A DNA stretch of 64,000 bases. It comes from Hydractinia symbiolongicarpus (taxonomy: Eukaryota > Cnidaria > Hydrozoa > Anthoathecata > Hydractiniidae). The first letter of the stretch is position 1. Each line of letters begins with the position of its first letter. Under the pieces are notes generated by a model. That model did no database searches and had not been told where the DNA came from. It worked only from the letters and a program-made list of their open reading frames with translations. Location: NCBI RefSeq assembly GCF_029227915.1, contig NC_079881.1, positions 9,174,001 through 9,238,000 of the forward strand, read 5' to 3'. The position numbers were made by a program, and so were the translations under genes. Positions 24,300 to 37,300 of the stretch are shown one piece after another.

Positions 24300-27200
24300 G
24301 AAGTCATTTTGTCAACCCATGGTTCGTAATGACGTAAGTTTTCAACGTTCATAGTAAATTCGTAAAACATCAGAGCTAGTTTTCTTTTTGAAAGGATACC
24401 ATACCGCTAGCTCTAAACAGCTCTAGAAAACGAGTACATTCAAGTATTTCCAACTTTTTCAGTACAGGTGATCGCCTTGTCGATCCCTGGGGGCGTTTCC
24501 TTGGGTAATGAAGACAACTGTCTCGATGAATAATTCTTATGTTTATAAAATCAACATATTCAATAAGATCAAGACTCTGTAACAAGAAGCATATCCAGGA
24601 AACTCTTTTTTTGCCATGCTCGTGGAACGTTTCTGCCTACAAGAGATACGAAAACTCCTTTTTTAACAAAGAATGTTATTGTCGTGTAAATAGAGCATTC
24701 CAATTGAGAAAGGCGGGGTGTAAACCTCGTACATATCTCTTCACGTAGAATGTTTTCCTGTTTACACAACCTCATCATGGCAACACTTTTTTAAAGCTCC
24801 AAATACACTTTAAAACTCTGGATTTGACTTTTTCCTCCAAGATAACGATAACAGACAATCACATTAAAATTCAACCTTATAAAAAAACTTTTTTTAAAAA
24901 CTAGAAAAAACAAATTATAAATTGATTTTTTTAAAAAAAAATATAAAAATCACTTCCCATTAAAAAACATATAACAATGCAGTCTTGTGTTCTAAATTCG
25001 TGGACACGCTACACAGCATCTTAGAAAAATCAACGTCAAAGGCAGAATTATGAGACCCTGCATCTGTAAAGAATGTTTTTTTGGCTCTCACCAAACTTAT
25101 TAAAATACAATAAACTGTATAGAATGTCAAGTTGGTTCAAGCAAACAAAACTTTTTCAAAACGTTTCCTCTGATCTTACAAGGCTCATTTCCATTTGGCT
25201 GTTTATTCCGCTATAGCAAAAAAAGCTCACGAGATTTTGTCTAAGTGCACATGCGCTACGAAAATAGCCCGTAAGATTTAGCGCTATAGCGAAAAATGCA
25301 GTCAAATTGTAAAAACAAGCCTAATAAGAATGGACGAAAAAAATGTTTTTAACTCACTCGCCGTGTACCCTTGACATGTCTATAGAAGATGTAAGGATGC
25401 TGATCTTCACTGCATGAATGTCTGACTGAATGGATGCAAAAACACGATGCATTTCGCCGAATGTTCGTTGTTTATGCTACTTCCGTTATAGAACATAAAA
25501 TCAACTTTTTGAGCCAAAACATTTTTCAAGATTCATCTTGTCACTGGAAAAGTATTATTTGGGATGGTAATCTACCGTAATTTTACGAAAAACATAAACA
25601 TTATAATTTATATATAATATAAAATAACAATATAAAAGCTCATGGAAAACTTAAAAGTATATTAGCCAACCTGGACTATCGTTTAAACACTAAAGAAACT
25701 ATTACTATTCTTTATACGAACAGAACACTAATCTCCAACCTCGTGCGCAAACTTAACTGTCTGCAAACGAGGCTGAATCAACTGTACGAGTCTACGTTAT
25801 ATTTACAAAAATAGATAAAAATGTAATATTTTGAAACTAATATAAAATTTGAGAGATATCTGATTAAATAATTTAATATAAACACCGGGAAGGAGGGGTT
25901 TCGAACTTTACGAACAGGCAACCCCGAAGAAGACTAGGTGCAACAGGTGGAGCGTTCCAGTTTTCAAACATATCTTTCGTTCATCTGTACGTCTAAAGAA
26001 AAATGATAAAATCATAACGCAATGCCACAACAGTATAGTTAGTTGGATAATCGGACGTTTAAAATTTGATATGATGACGTATTTGAAGTGTGATATATTA
26101 TCACAGGGTGGCAAAAAGTTTACAACCTTTTTCGGCGTTGATCTAATTTGTGGATGGACTAAAATGAGATTTTTCTTGTAGATTAAAGATAATTAACTCC
26201 TATATATACGGAGGTGTGGCACCCGAGGGCCAAAATAAGCTGATATCAGCAGCAAATCTCTGAAAATCATAAGGCACAACCACATATTTTTCAAAATTAC
26301 CCAGAGTTCCTCAACGTTGTCCGTCATTTTGGCTAGCGCTGAAACTTGACTGAGACGCGGTTGGAAGCTCAGGGATCGTGGCTTGAAACTAAAAACATGC
26401 AAAGAAATGCCATGAGTAGTGCAAGGGAACGAAGAGGAATTCTTAAGTAATTTTTTTTCATTGGATTTACAAGAATTTGAGGTACCCCACAATGAGAAGT
26501 AAAGAACAGAAATGCCTTTCCGATGTCTGATGATGAGGGATGGTCACATCTGGATAATATTTATTTTGTGATTTTAAGCTACCTAGCCAGTACCATGCCA
26601 GCACTCCAGGGCACATTTGTTATTAAATAATTAAGTGATAAAGTACAAGAGCTAAATATATTACTTTAATGTAGGTAGCTGCACAAAAGATTTTTACAAG
26701 GCATTCTGTCATTTTAGATAAAAATAGCTGGGTAGTTATTTGGACGTCCCATAACAGTGAACATTCAAGACTTTAATATATATCTAGTTAGGTATGCAAG
26801 ACATTGCATGTTGGTAAACATGTTTCCACGACAAATTGAAACCTATATTTCATAAATAAATTTCTGCATATATAAATAATTTTGTAGATTTTCAGTTTTC
26901 TTTTATGAAATAACAAAATTTGGGAAAGTATAGCCAGAAGTAATATTCGCTTTGAAGTGGGATGACCTAAAGTCTTCAGGTTAAGACTTAGTAAAGCGTA
27001 AACTGTTTCACATGGAGGACACTTAGTGTAATGTGTTACAAATCCAGTGGAGCACTTATAGCATTAAGGGTATAATATCTTTTTCATAAACCAACATTCA
27101 CAGGACTTATGATAAAGCCTATTGTTATTTCTGTAAAGCAAATACAGTTGTTTAGCATTTTTCATTTTGCATAAAAAGTTCCTGTGGATATTCAAAAATT

Positions 27201-28355
27201 AATTGTGAGTGGCACCAGACTGGGCAATTAGTGCAAAGTAAACGTGTTGCAGATCAAGGTGGACAAAAAATAACTTTCTAACCACTTTGTATTTATACGG
27301 CATAAAATTTAGATTATGTATTTAGCACTGTGCTTTAGAAGCACATTCCCACTTTCTCTGAGCTGGATAAGGTATTTGGTCCTAAACTTGGGACACATTT
27401 TATCTGTTTGAATTATTTTTAATCCTGAGAATCACTTAGAATGTTTTCTGTACACATAGTTTGTCAAAATTTATATGCTGTCAAAAAAATTTATCGGCGT
27501 CTCCAAAAATGGCCAAAATTAAGAACTCAGAAACTATGATAGTAGTAAAAAAAGATTTTGGGTTCATTTCATCAAACTGGTTTAAAAATATGTAATACTA
27601 AGTTTCAAGTCATTATTCCAATTTTTACTGAAGTAATAGGACTTTTACTTGTGATGTAATGTAAAATGTGATGTAATTTTCCTCTTAAACCACAGTGGGA
27701 ACCGAGCTTAATAAGTACCAAATTTTATGTGTTCATTTCTTGCGCTTATGAGTGTAACCAAAGTGGCCTCTACGTAAGTCCTAAAAATTTATGTCATTGG
27801 CTCACTCTTTACGAATGACACTAAGTAACAAAGGAAAACCATGCTTTGCTATTTCCCGTAACTTATACCGAGATTTGGTTGTGATATATATCAGAATTAA
27901 TTGTCTTTAAATTTGGCAAATAAAAATTTTTGTTAAAATTGGCGAGTAAATAAGGTATTCATCTTTTTTTCGGAAATCGAGTCATCTTTTAGTAAAAGAT
28001 ACTTAAATATCGTGTCGATTCATTATAACAACTTGTAAATAACCATAAGGCAAAAAATTTCGACCTAGTAATTTCTGCACTTAAAATCCACTTAATCAAA
28101 GTAAATACGAAATTCGCACATTTCTCAAAATGTTCATCACGTAAAAAAATTTTTTTCGGTTAAGGTATTTAGGTATATCCCATCCAATGGACGCTAAAAA
28201 ATACTTTCCCATGTCTGGTTGCAGGAAACACTAAAAGTATCAGTCTTTTCGACACAATTCTTTCTGACTCTTCCAGTACACGTATGTAGAAAAAATTAGT
28301 TTTAAAAACAACAACAATTTTAGAGGTGACAAGAATTCTATACCTTCCATTCTGT
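24300..28355. other. Intergenic, AT-rich, no gene seen
   Basis: Several short open frames exist, but none has a recognisable domain, codon pattern or splice context. A GC-richer patch at about 26200-26500 (GGAGGTGTGGCACCCGAGG) looks like transposon debris, without identifiable ends. The right end holds the probable 3' UTR of the IRSp53-like gene. Confidence 0.4.
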
Positions 28356-31300
28356 TTAACTCACAGCAGCTGGAGCCTGAAATGTGATTCCATTAAATGG
28401 ATTATCATTATTGTCAACACTGCAAATAAAAAATTAAGAAATAAAAACTTTGTACATTTTATGTAATACTCTGTCCGACTTTTTTTATCACAGACAGAAA
28501 TGGTTTCAAAGTTTTTCTCTGGAGAATGTGGGATATTTAAGGTTGCCACGGCACCCAGATTACACTTCAGGTCAACGTGGCTCACTTATCAAAACAAAGG
28601 TTAGAAGTAAATTGAACATACATAGTTTTATCTCCCTCTTGTTCCTCTTCTTCCTCGTCTGACTCAGGTGGTGGTGGCGGTGGGGGTGGCGGCATAGCAT
28701 CGTAATCTTTCGCAGAGAATTTAGTTCTTTTCTTTTTGGTCATTTTCTCTTCGGTTACATCTTCCGCACTGTCATCAAACGAATCCATATCGTCATGGTT
28801 AAAGTCAATCCCTTGAAATGAATTCGAATGCTTTCGCTCGTGGCCATTGGTGGAAGTCTCATTCGCCATGTGTAGCATTTGTGGCATAGAATTTGACGTG
28901 GACATCATCGGGATATCTAATCGAAATAAAGCATATCAAGATAAGAGTAGCGCAAAGACAAATAACTTTAATTATGAAACAAAGAAATTAGTTTATTTCC
29001 TGCAATTCTCTTCCCCTAAACCCTTTTTTCTGTCAAAAAAATTCAACCTTAATCCCCTTTTGCAAAAAAAATCCGAATTTTGCTTTGATTTATCTTGCAA
29101 ACGATTGTCTTGCAGTTATTTAGCCATCGTTGGGAAGTGATGTTTTTTTTGTTTTTAGCGCTTTATGAACCACTCTCCCCCGTGGACAATACTGTTGCAA
29201 TAAATGGCAGACTTTTGAAACTGTTAAACATTCCAATCTTTTTACCACATGTTGTTGAAGATTTTTAGTACCCTTAATGTGACGCACAACAAAAAGCTCT
29301 ATAACAAAGACTATGATCTAATATTTCAGCTTAATCGTGCACTCTCTCCTTAACCAAACAAAAAGCTCTCGCCAAGTGGTATAATTCGAGTTTAAGTAGC
29401 ATTTACTGTTAATGCGTACGAACATATATACATATTTTTTCTTTACAGAGGCTACACAAATAAAAAAGAAGATACCTCCATGGCTGTTCGACCTAGCGTG
29501 CATTTCATCATTCTGACTTTTAGGGGTCACTAACGATATTTTTCGGCTAGCGCCTCGATGAGATTTTTTCGCCACAGGTGGAGGGTGTTTCTTGTGGGTT
29601 GTACCAGTGTTACGTGCAGTGGGTTTAGCTTTTGTTTCCCTACAAATGGATTGCATTGAAATACATTGAAAGCTGTACAATAGATGCACAGCTTCATATT
29701 TTTTAAGCACACTTTGCGTGATAGAGATTTTAGTGAATAATACTAAAGAGGGCTAAAGAGATTTGAAATAGTTTACACTAAAGAAGAATAAGGAAATTTG
29801 TGGTGGTTTACACCAGAAGAGACTTTAAAGATTTGGAGTGGTTACACCAGGGGGCAATAAGAAGATTTAGAATGGTTACACTACGGAAGATTAAGGAGAT
29901 TTGGAGTGGTTACACTAGGGAAGATTAAGGGGATTAGGAGTGGTTACACTAGGGAATATTAAGGAGATTTGGGGTGGTTACACTAGGGAAGATTAAGGAG
30001 ATTTGAAGTGGTTACACTGGGGACAACAAGGAGATTTGAAGTGGTTACACTAGGGAAGATTAAGGAGATTTGGAATGGTTACACTAGGGAAGATTAAGGA
30101 GACAAGTACACATACCCAGTGCTAGTTATAATAACTTCTTCTGTGAAAGCAGATGGAAACCATCCCGATCTAAAATAATCGTAAAAACATACGCAAACGA
30201 AGTAAATTCAGCAAAAAAAAAACTGACAATCTTGCTACACGCCGCTTAAACGATGGAGATGTTTAAGTCTCCCTAACGTTGGCTTCAATTGAGATCTTAA
30301 ATCGAGTTGGTCACCTTGTTTTGACGCACATGTGCGTCCTACGGGTTCTAATGGTTAATGAAAATATTGAAATGTAATCCTTCTAGATATTCCAGTCAGC
30401 AATTAAATTATTCCCGCTGCTGGTATAATAACTGATTAGCAGTTTGTTCCTGGACGCTCAGGTCGACTTAAAATAGCCAATCAAAACCTTGGGAAAAGAA
30501 TATCATACAACTGTCGTCACCCCTGTGCTCGAGTCCCTATTTGCTTCACTCAGGAATGAGACCCATTCCTGGACTTCTAGCTTTAGAATGAAAAATCTTG
30601 CCGACTCGGTTTAGAAAGACACGTGACATTGCTTTACGCCAATAAAAATATTTAGTGGAAAATTAGTTATTAAGAATGAGAAAAAAAGCAAGCTGTTTTT
30701 ATTGAAGATTTTTTGAAAGTAAAAAAAACCTAGCTGTCTCGCTTTGGGTTTGTGTCAAAATCGAGATGGCACCTTTAATTTCGATAAAAACGGCTGTTCT
30801 ATAAATATTCGAATGTGAAAAATCTTCACGTAAAATACACAGAGCATACTTTTTTGTCTTTTCATTTTCTCCGTACTGCCAACCCGCGGTCGCTTCACAA
30901 ATAGGGAGAATGATGTCATCCTAAAAATGTAGAAAAAAAAATGAAGGTTAACAAATACCAAAATTTTGTGTATCAGAAATGCGTCAATAATTCCAAGTCA
31001 ACAATGACTCATTTTTTTAGCACTTTATTTAAATCATTCTTATCCATACAATGCTATCGTTTAGATCAGTCTGTTGATGTAATACTTTTTCTAATTACTT
31101 TTACTGAAAAATTGTAGAAAACGTATGACCTAAAAAACACAAGCTACAAATTTCACGTGTCGCTTATATTTTTTAACTACTAAACGTGAAATAGTCGACG
31201 TGACATTACGAAGGTTACCAACACAAATACTGGAAGTTCGAAGCGAAAAGAATAACGTTTTATGGACAACTTTCTGCTACTTTAAAGCTTCTCTTTCTAT

Positions 31301-34300
31301 TCTTTGATATAATAATTGTATCACTGTATTACAAGTTATATACAGTTAACTTTCACTAACTTGAACTGGAAATACCACACACCATAAAATTGATGTGGTA
31401 TTCCAACTATCTTAGAACGTATCACAGATCCCTTGACGGTTCAACATAAAAGATTTTGACGTCAATGTATATCAAGCGTATTCAACTGAAGGGTTAGAAA
31501 GGGGCGAGAATTGTGCATGTGCATATTTTACCTTTACAAAATTAAGTTGAGACTGGTCCTGCGCAAGATGATCGTACAATGCTCTGAGGCAACTCCTGAA
31601 AAATATAAAACGTTGACATAAATATAAAAATATACACGGTAGTATCACTATAATCAATGTTAGCCTCTACTTCTGCTAACGACAGTATCCCTATTATAAT
31701 TATGCATAATATTTAGGAAGAGGTACATTTAAAAGTCTATTAAAGTAACTAATGAGAGCTGCATATAAGGCCGATTTTTTCATCCAGGCGTTTTTTGACT
31801 GCAGCTATCAAACTTTTAGGATTTAGGAAGGCTACACAAAAAGAACAAACTGACAAAAATACGGGAGGACATTGATAGATCAAAAACTTGATATATAGAA
31901 ATCTTGTTTTTAATATTCAGTATAAGACTCTAAATATTTCCAATTTTTATTAACTAAATCCTCGATGTTTCAAATTTTTTAGACAATAATTTAGTCATGC
32001 ATAACTTTCGCGTAGTTTTAAAAAGGTGACCAGTTCTATTTTGTGAAGAGATGTAGTTAAGGGAAATTTTTTGGCGTGCGTTTTGATAAAGCGTTTTAAA
32101 ATAAAATTATTAACGACAGGAGGCAAATTTAAATTTTGTTAAATTTCAAGGAAGGGTTTTTTATTACTCTCTGTTTTGCATTTTACCATACTAGTCATCA
32201 AATATTATCTATGCCATAATAGACCAGGTCTATGTTATAATGATCGCTATGGGCGCTAAAAATGGTAGCGTAGCAGCGTGTAGTTTATTAAGATTATATG
32301 TTTCCGGTCTATGTCCTATCACAAAATTAAATACATACAAAATACACTGAAAAAAGAACTCGCCAAATAAATCCGCGCATATATTTAAAAATTAAAATAA
32401 CCAAGCTTCTCAAAATTAAGGAACTTACTTTGAAGTGGGGTCATCAGCCGGCGGTTCATTCAACTTCTGACTTAACTGATTCTGTATCATTGCTAACCGT
32501 GACGCAAAATCAGATGATGAATCAGCACCTTCTGTCAAAGCATTGGGTATACTCCGTTTCATCCCATCACACACTGCACTCTCCGTCCGATTTAGCGTCA
32601 CCTTCTGGTCATTTAATTCTTTTCTTGGAGCAGTGAAAGAATGACTGCGTGCAGCCAAGCTGTTCTCATCGTGTTTGTTCAACACAACTAAATTAGCATA
32701 TTCACTCCGTGTTGGACTAGCAGCAGCCGTGTGAAGCTTGGGAGGTTCATACATTTTTATCTGGATTGTTTCACTAGTAGGACTACCACCGTGGGCTGCA
32801 GTGCTCAAATCATCATCAGTAATCGACCTTGGTGGCATCGAAAACGAGGGACTATGAAGGCTACTTATGCCGGGTGTACCCGGGGCTCTTCTGGTTGGTG
32901 TGTTACTATGACTCCCATCAGATAGGTTAGAAACCGAGCTAACAGTTACCGCTGACAGACTTGGGCGAGAACCTCCTCTTGATGAACGACCATCGAAGGT
33001 GCTGTATTTAGTTGGGAAATGGTTGTTGAAAGATTTGCCTCGTTTAACAGCTTCTTTTTTGTCCGAACGAGACATTTTTCTTTTAACAGTGCCCATTTTG
33101 TATCCAGTGGGATTCTACGACAAGAAATGAGCATATTAATAAATTCCAACTCAGAATTTTTTTTGAATTGAGAACATGTTGTCCATGGGAGTTATTGTAT
33201 GCAGATGATTTGGTTCTCATAGCAGAGTCGATGGAAGAATTAGTTGAAAAGTTTGAGAAGTGGAAGAATTAGTTGAAAAGTTTGAGAAGTGGAAGAAAGG
33301 GCTAGAAGAGAAAGAGCTAATTGGAACACAGCAAAGTCCAAAGTCATGATTAGTAGCATTGCAGCCAAGTGTGACCTTGTAGTTGGAAAGTGGCCTTGTG
33401 GAGTTTGCAGGAAAGGGGTTGGTAGTAACTCAATTTTTTGTCAGACTTGCAAGCATTAGGTACATAAGAAGTGCAGTAGTATTGGTGGAAAGTTTAAGAG
33501 CTGACATTCAGTTTGTATGCAAGCGTTGCAAAGGTGAGACTATAGAGAATGAAGTATTTCCAGCTTCAATGATGTACAACAGTGGCTCGTTAGAGATAGT
33601 TGAGAACTTCTGTTACTTAGGTGATATGTTGGGCAGTGAAGGGGGTGTTGGAAGACGTGTTACTTGCAGGATAGGTTCTGCTTGGAAAAAGTTCAAAGAG
33701 TTACTTCCTTTGTTGACTAGCAGAGTCTTGTCAATTGAGTTAAAAAGGTAGGTTGTATGAGGCTTGTGAAAAAGCGCTATGTTGTACGGTAGTGAGACAT
33801 GGGCAGTGAAGCAGGTAGATCTTGACCGTTTAGAAAGGATGATATGAGAATGGTTAGGTGGATGTGTAACGCCAGTAAGAGACAGAAAGAGTTCAGATGA
33901 GCTAGGAAGCAGGCTAAGTATCCGTAGAATTAAAGATGTTATCCAGATAAGAAGATTGAATTGGCTGGGGCACTTAAAAAGAAAATTAAGCCGAGAATGA
34001 TGATGATGATGATAATGATGACAACACTTAGATAAATGCTGACAAAATATCACCTCACTGAAAACACGTACATGCTAATTAGGATCCAGGATCATTTTTC
34101 TACATCTTTTATCCCTCTCAAAACCGTAGCTACTTTACTAAGAAAACACACTGCAGCTTATAAAGAAGAAGGGCTACTTTTCTTTTGCGAAACCACCAAA
34201 ACCAGCTATTGTTTTAAAACACTGTTGAAATCATTCTCATATGGTAGCTGTAATTCTAGGAGATATCGACTTTACAACTGCAATAGTGAGATTTGAACCA

Positions 34301-37300
34301 GGGTTCATGAGCAAAATGCTCTACCATTAATCCACTACTGCGAAGTACAATATTACAACTTTCAAAACTATGTGTTTCAAAATAAAATCCTTACAGCTAT
34401 AATGGCTTCACTATCTTCTGGCAGTTCTGTAGGTTTAGCAATGTATTGTTGCCAGTCTGGAAGCTTTTGGTTTATAAAGTTTGAAATCTAGAAGAAGAAA
34501 AAATCAAATTGTTGTGTTAGTATCGGTGTTGGCATCACCGTGTTTTACATCCTTTAATCAGTTTAATTTTTGGACCATTTTAGTCAAAACAAACATTTAG
34601 GCATCCGGAATTTTTTTTTTTTGATGTCGTCTTCCTATCAAATTTTTTTTTTGTTTTTATGACTGTGCTATAGTTTATCCAGGGGCATTACGTTGCAAGG
34701 TAAGCACGCTTGTTCCTAATAAATGCAAATTCAATTATAAGCATAACTGATAGAACAGACTGTAAAAATCAATGCAATGTATCTGAACAATTCTAACATT
34801 CCTTGCATTTTTTTTAAATAATAAAATTACTGAAAAGAACTGATATTATCTTTCCCAACTTTCTCCTGACATTTCGACTAATTTCAGAAATTCCGAATTT
34901 TTACATTCCTGAGAGGGAACACTCTGCAAGTAACATGAAAATGATATCATTTTACCTAACCACCTCACTGGCTTTAAAAGAACTCGATTTTGATGTCTAC
35001 AAAAAGATACTATTTTTCTCAGACTTTTTAAAACTTGAGTTTGAAATCTACATAACCAGCATCAAGATGAAGACTTAACACCTGAACTGTATATGAACAA
35101 TATATCACTCGTCTAATCTCAGAAGGAGTAGATAACTAAATCACTCATCAACAACATGAAACAACCTGAGTAAAGATTAGACAGTTAAAATTCATTCCCT
35201 GATGTTCCCTGGCGACTATCCCTGATTAAGGATGTGATGCTCCCTTACTTTTCAGACGCTATGAACTCTGTCCTAAATGCAGCAGTGCTTGCAATAAATC
35301 ATTCTCCTTCTATATGTTATAAAATATTATTAAACGTATTGTAAACAATAGCATGTTATAACAAATAACTATTTTGTTTGCCCCTATGGCTCAATTTTGG
35401 TCACTAAAAAATATCTTAATAGCGTTAGAATGGTCAAACCACATGTACATTTCAAAACAGCTGATACTTGCATGTTTCTCTATAAAATCTTACTTACCCT
35501 GTTGTTGTATATGATCATTCCTCTTCCATATGTACACATACGCTCAGCAACAAAACAATAAACCCTTCGTTCTTCAATTAATGCCTAAAAATGGTTTTAT
35601 TAAAATCCTTTATCAAAAAAATTTATGTCTTAACACAACATGATGCTAAAATCTGTTTGGATACAGTGAATACATTAACAAAGGGGCCAGGAAAGTGTAT
35701 AAAGTAGGAAGATTCTGAATAATAAGTAACCCAGAACTTTAAATGAGATTGGTCCAGCATGTTCGAGAATAGTTTCTGGGGCAAAACACAGAGGTAGATA
35801 GACTTGATGGTGAATTTCAAAATAAGAGCAATTAAAGCTTTGTAGGGTAACAATGTTATCAGTCTCCGAATTTCTTGCGAATGGAATTTTTACAACATAA
35901 AAAGACATCCTATATAAACGGCTATAGTAGCATACCTTTCGCAAACCTTCTTCCCGAACTTGTTTTAATTTCTTTTCCTCCTCGTCCAAAGTTTGCACAC
36001 TCTAAAAAAAAAAAAAAATTCTTTAAAATTTGCAAATTGAATCTGAAAATCTTTGTTTGCTAGAATTCAAGAAAACTGCAATTTTTTGAACGGATTCTTC
36101 TCGTGATATAATACAAAAGTTTGTCGTGTTTGTAAAATTTATTTTTTGGAAAATATACTAAAATTGTCTGGTTTGCAAAATATTCTACAATTAGATAGAT
36201 AGGCAAATTTTTATTGGAGATATAATAGGACAGGGACAAAATAATCTTTAAGAAAAATTACTTCCCCTAAAAGTAAGACTTTGTACATACCAATTTTTCT
36301 TTTTCTTCTAATTTTGGTGATTTCTTTTTTCGTATACTTTTCTTTTTGATCTTCGAAACAGTAGTCCTTGCTTTCTCTGTGAGCTGAAATATCAATTTTG
36401 GCTGTCTGATTTCCAGAAAAAAGTTTATGGATAACATATTTTACATACAAATGCAGTCAGCCGAACTTTATCGTTAGTGTATTTAAAAGGCTTTGGCCCT
36501 ATAGGATATAAAAATATAACAAGCACTTGGGTAAACAATCACCCAGTATACAGGAGAGATTACGTGCCTCATTATGTTCACCGAGAAACAATAATTCTGT
36601 TCATTTTTTTTAAAATCTAATATATTCTAGCCAATTGACAAGTTCCATTTCTTGACTAATGCTCCACAGACAGTTAGTTGGCTATAAAAGCTCTGCTTTG
36701 GAAGATGTATAAGCTAGGTAAACAATGTTGAAAATGTGGTGGCCACAGTTTCTGTTTTTTAGCCTTGTCAAACTGCATTTTAGCCATTGTGTCTGTATTA
36801 AAAGACAGACAACAACAAATTATTTTGTGGCAGCCACAAAATAAATTTTAGGTAAGAAAAAAAAAAAGATTTCTTAATCCAAAAACCTACTATTAGTAGA
36901 AATCTAAGTATTTATATATCTTCCCATGAGATGAAAATAAGTAGACTTTGGATGAACCTACCAGTAAACATTAAAAAAGATCTATGACTCCAGATAATTT
37001 AAAAATTTTTTACATGCAAACATAGTAACAACATTTTCATAACCTTCATTTAAACTTCCTAACAGCTTTAAATAAAGTCTGTTGTGATAAGACAGCACCA
37101 AATTTAGTAAAATATAGACTAAAACATTCAACAACAAATCAAGCACGCAATATAGTTTCATCTTTAACTACAAATTTTTACTTTTCTATCCTTACTTACA
37201 AATTTATTTAGTAAGTTCAGTAAAAATATGAAATGATAAGAACATGTTCTTCACATGTTACATTTTTGCTATTTTGATGTTCAATTTTTTTTGTTTAATT

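Noticed and set aside
24376-24778. Three overlapping open frames of 69 codons on both strands.
   Set aside because: No domain, no splice context and mutual overlap on opposite strands; chance frames in a slightly GC-richer patch.
26193-26492. A 99-codon minus-strand frame.
   Set aside because: No family resemblance; the surrounding GC-rich patch looks like transposon debris, but no inverted ends or target duplication were found.
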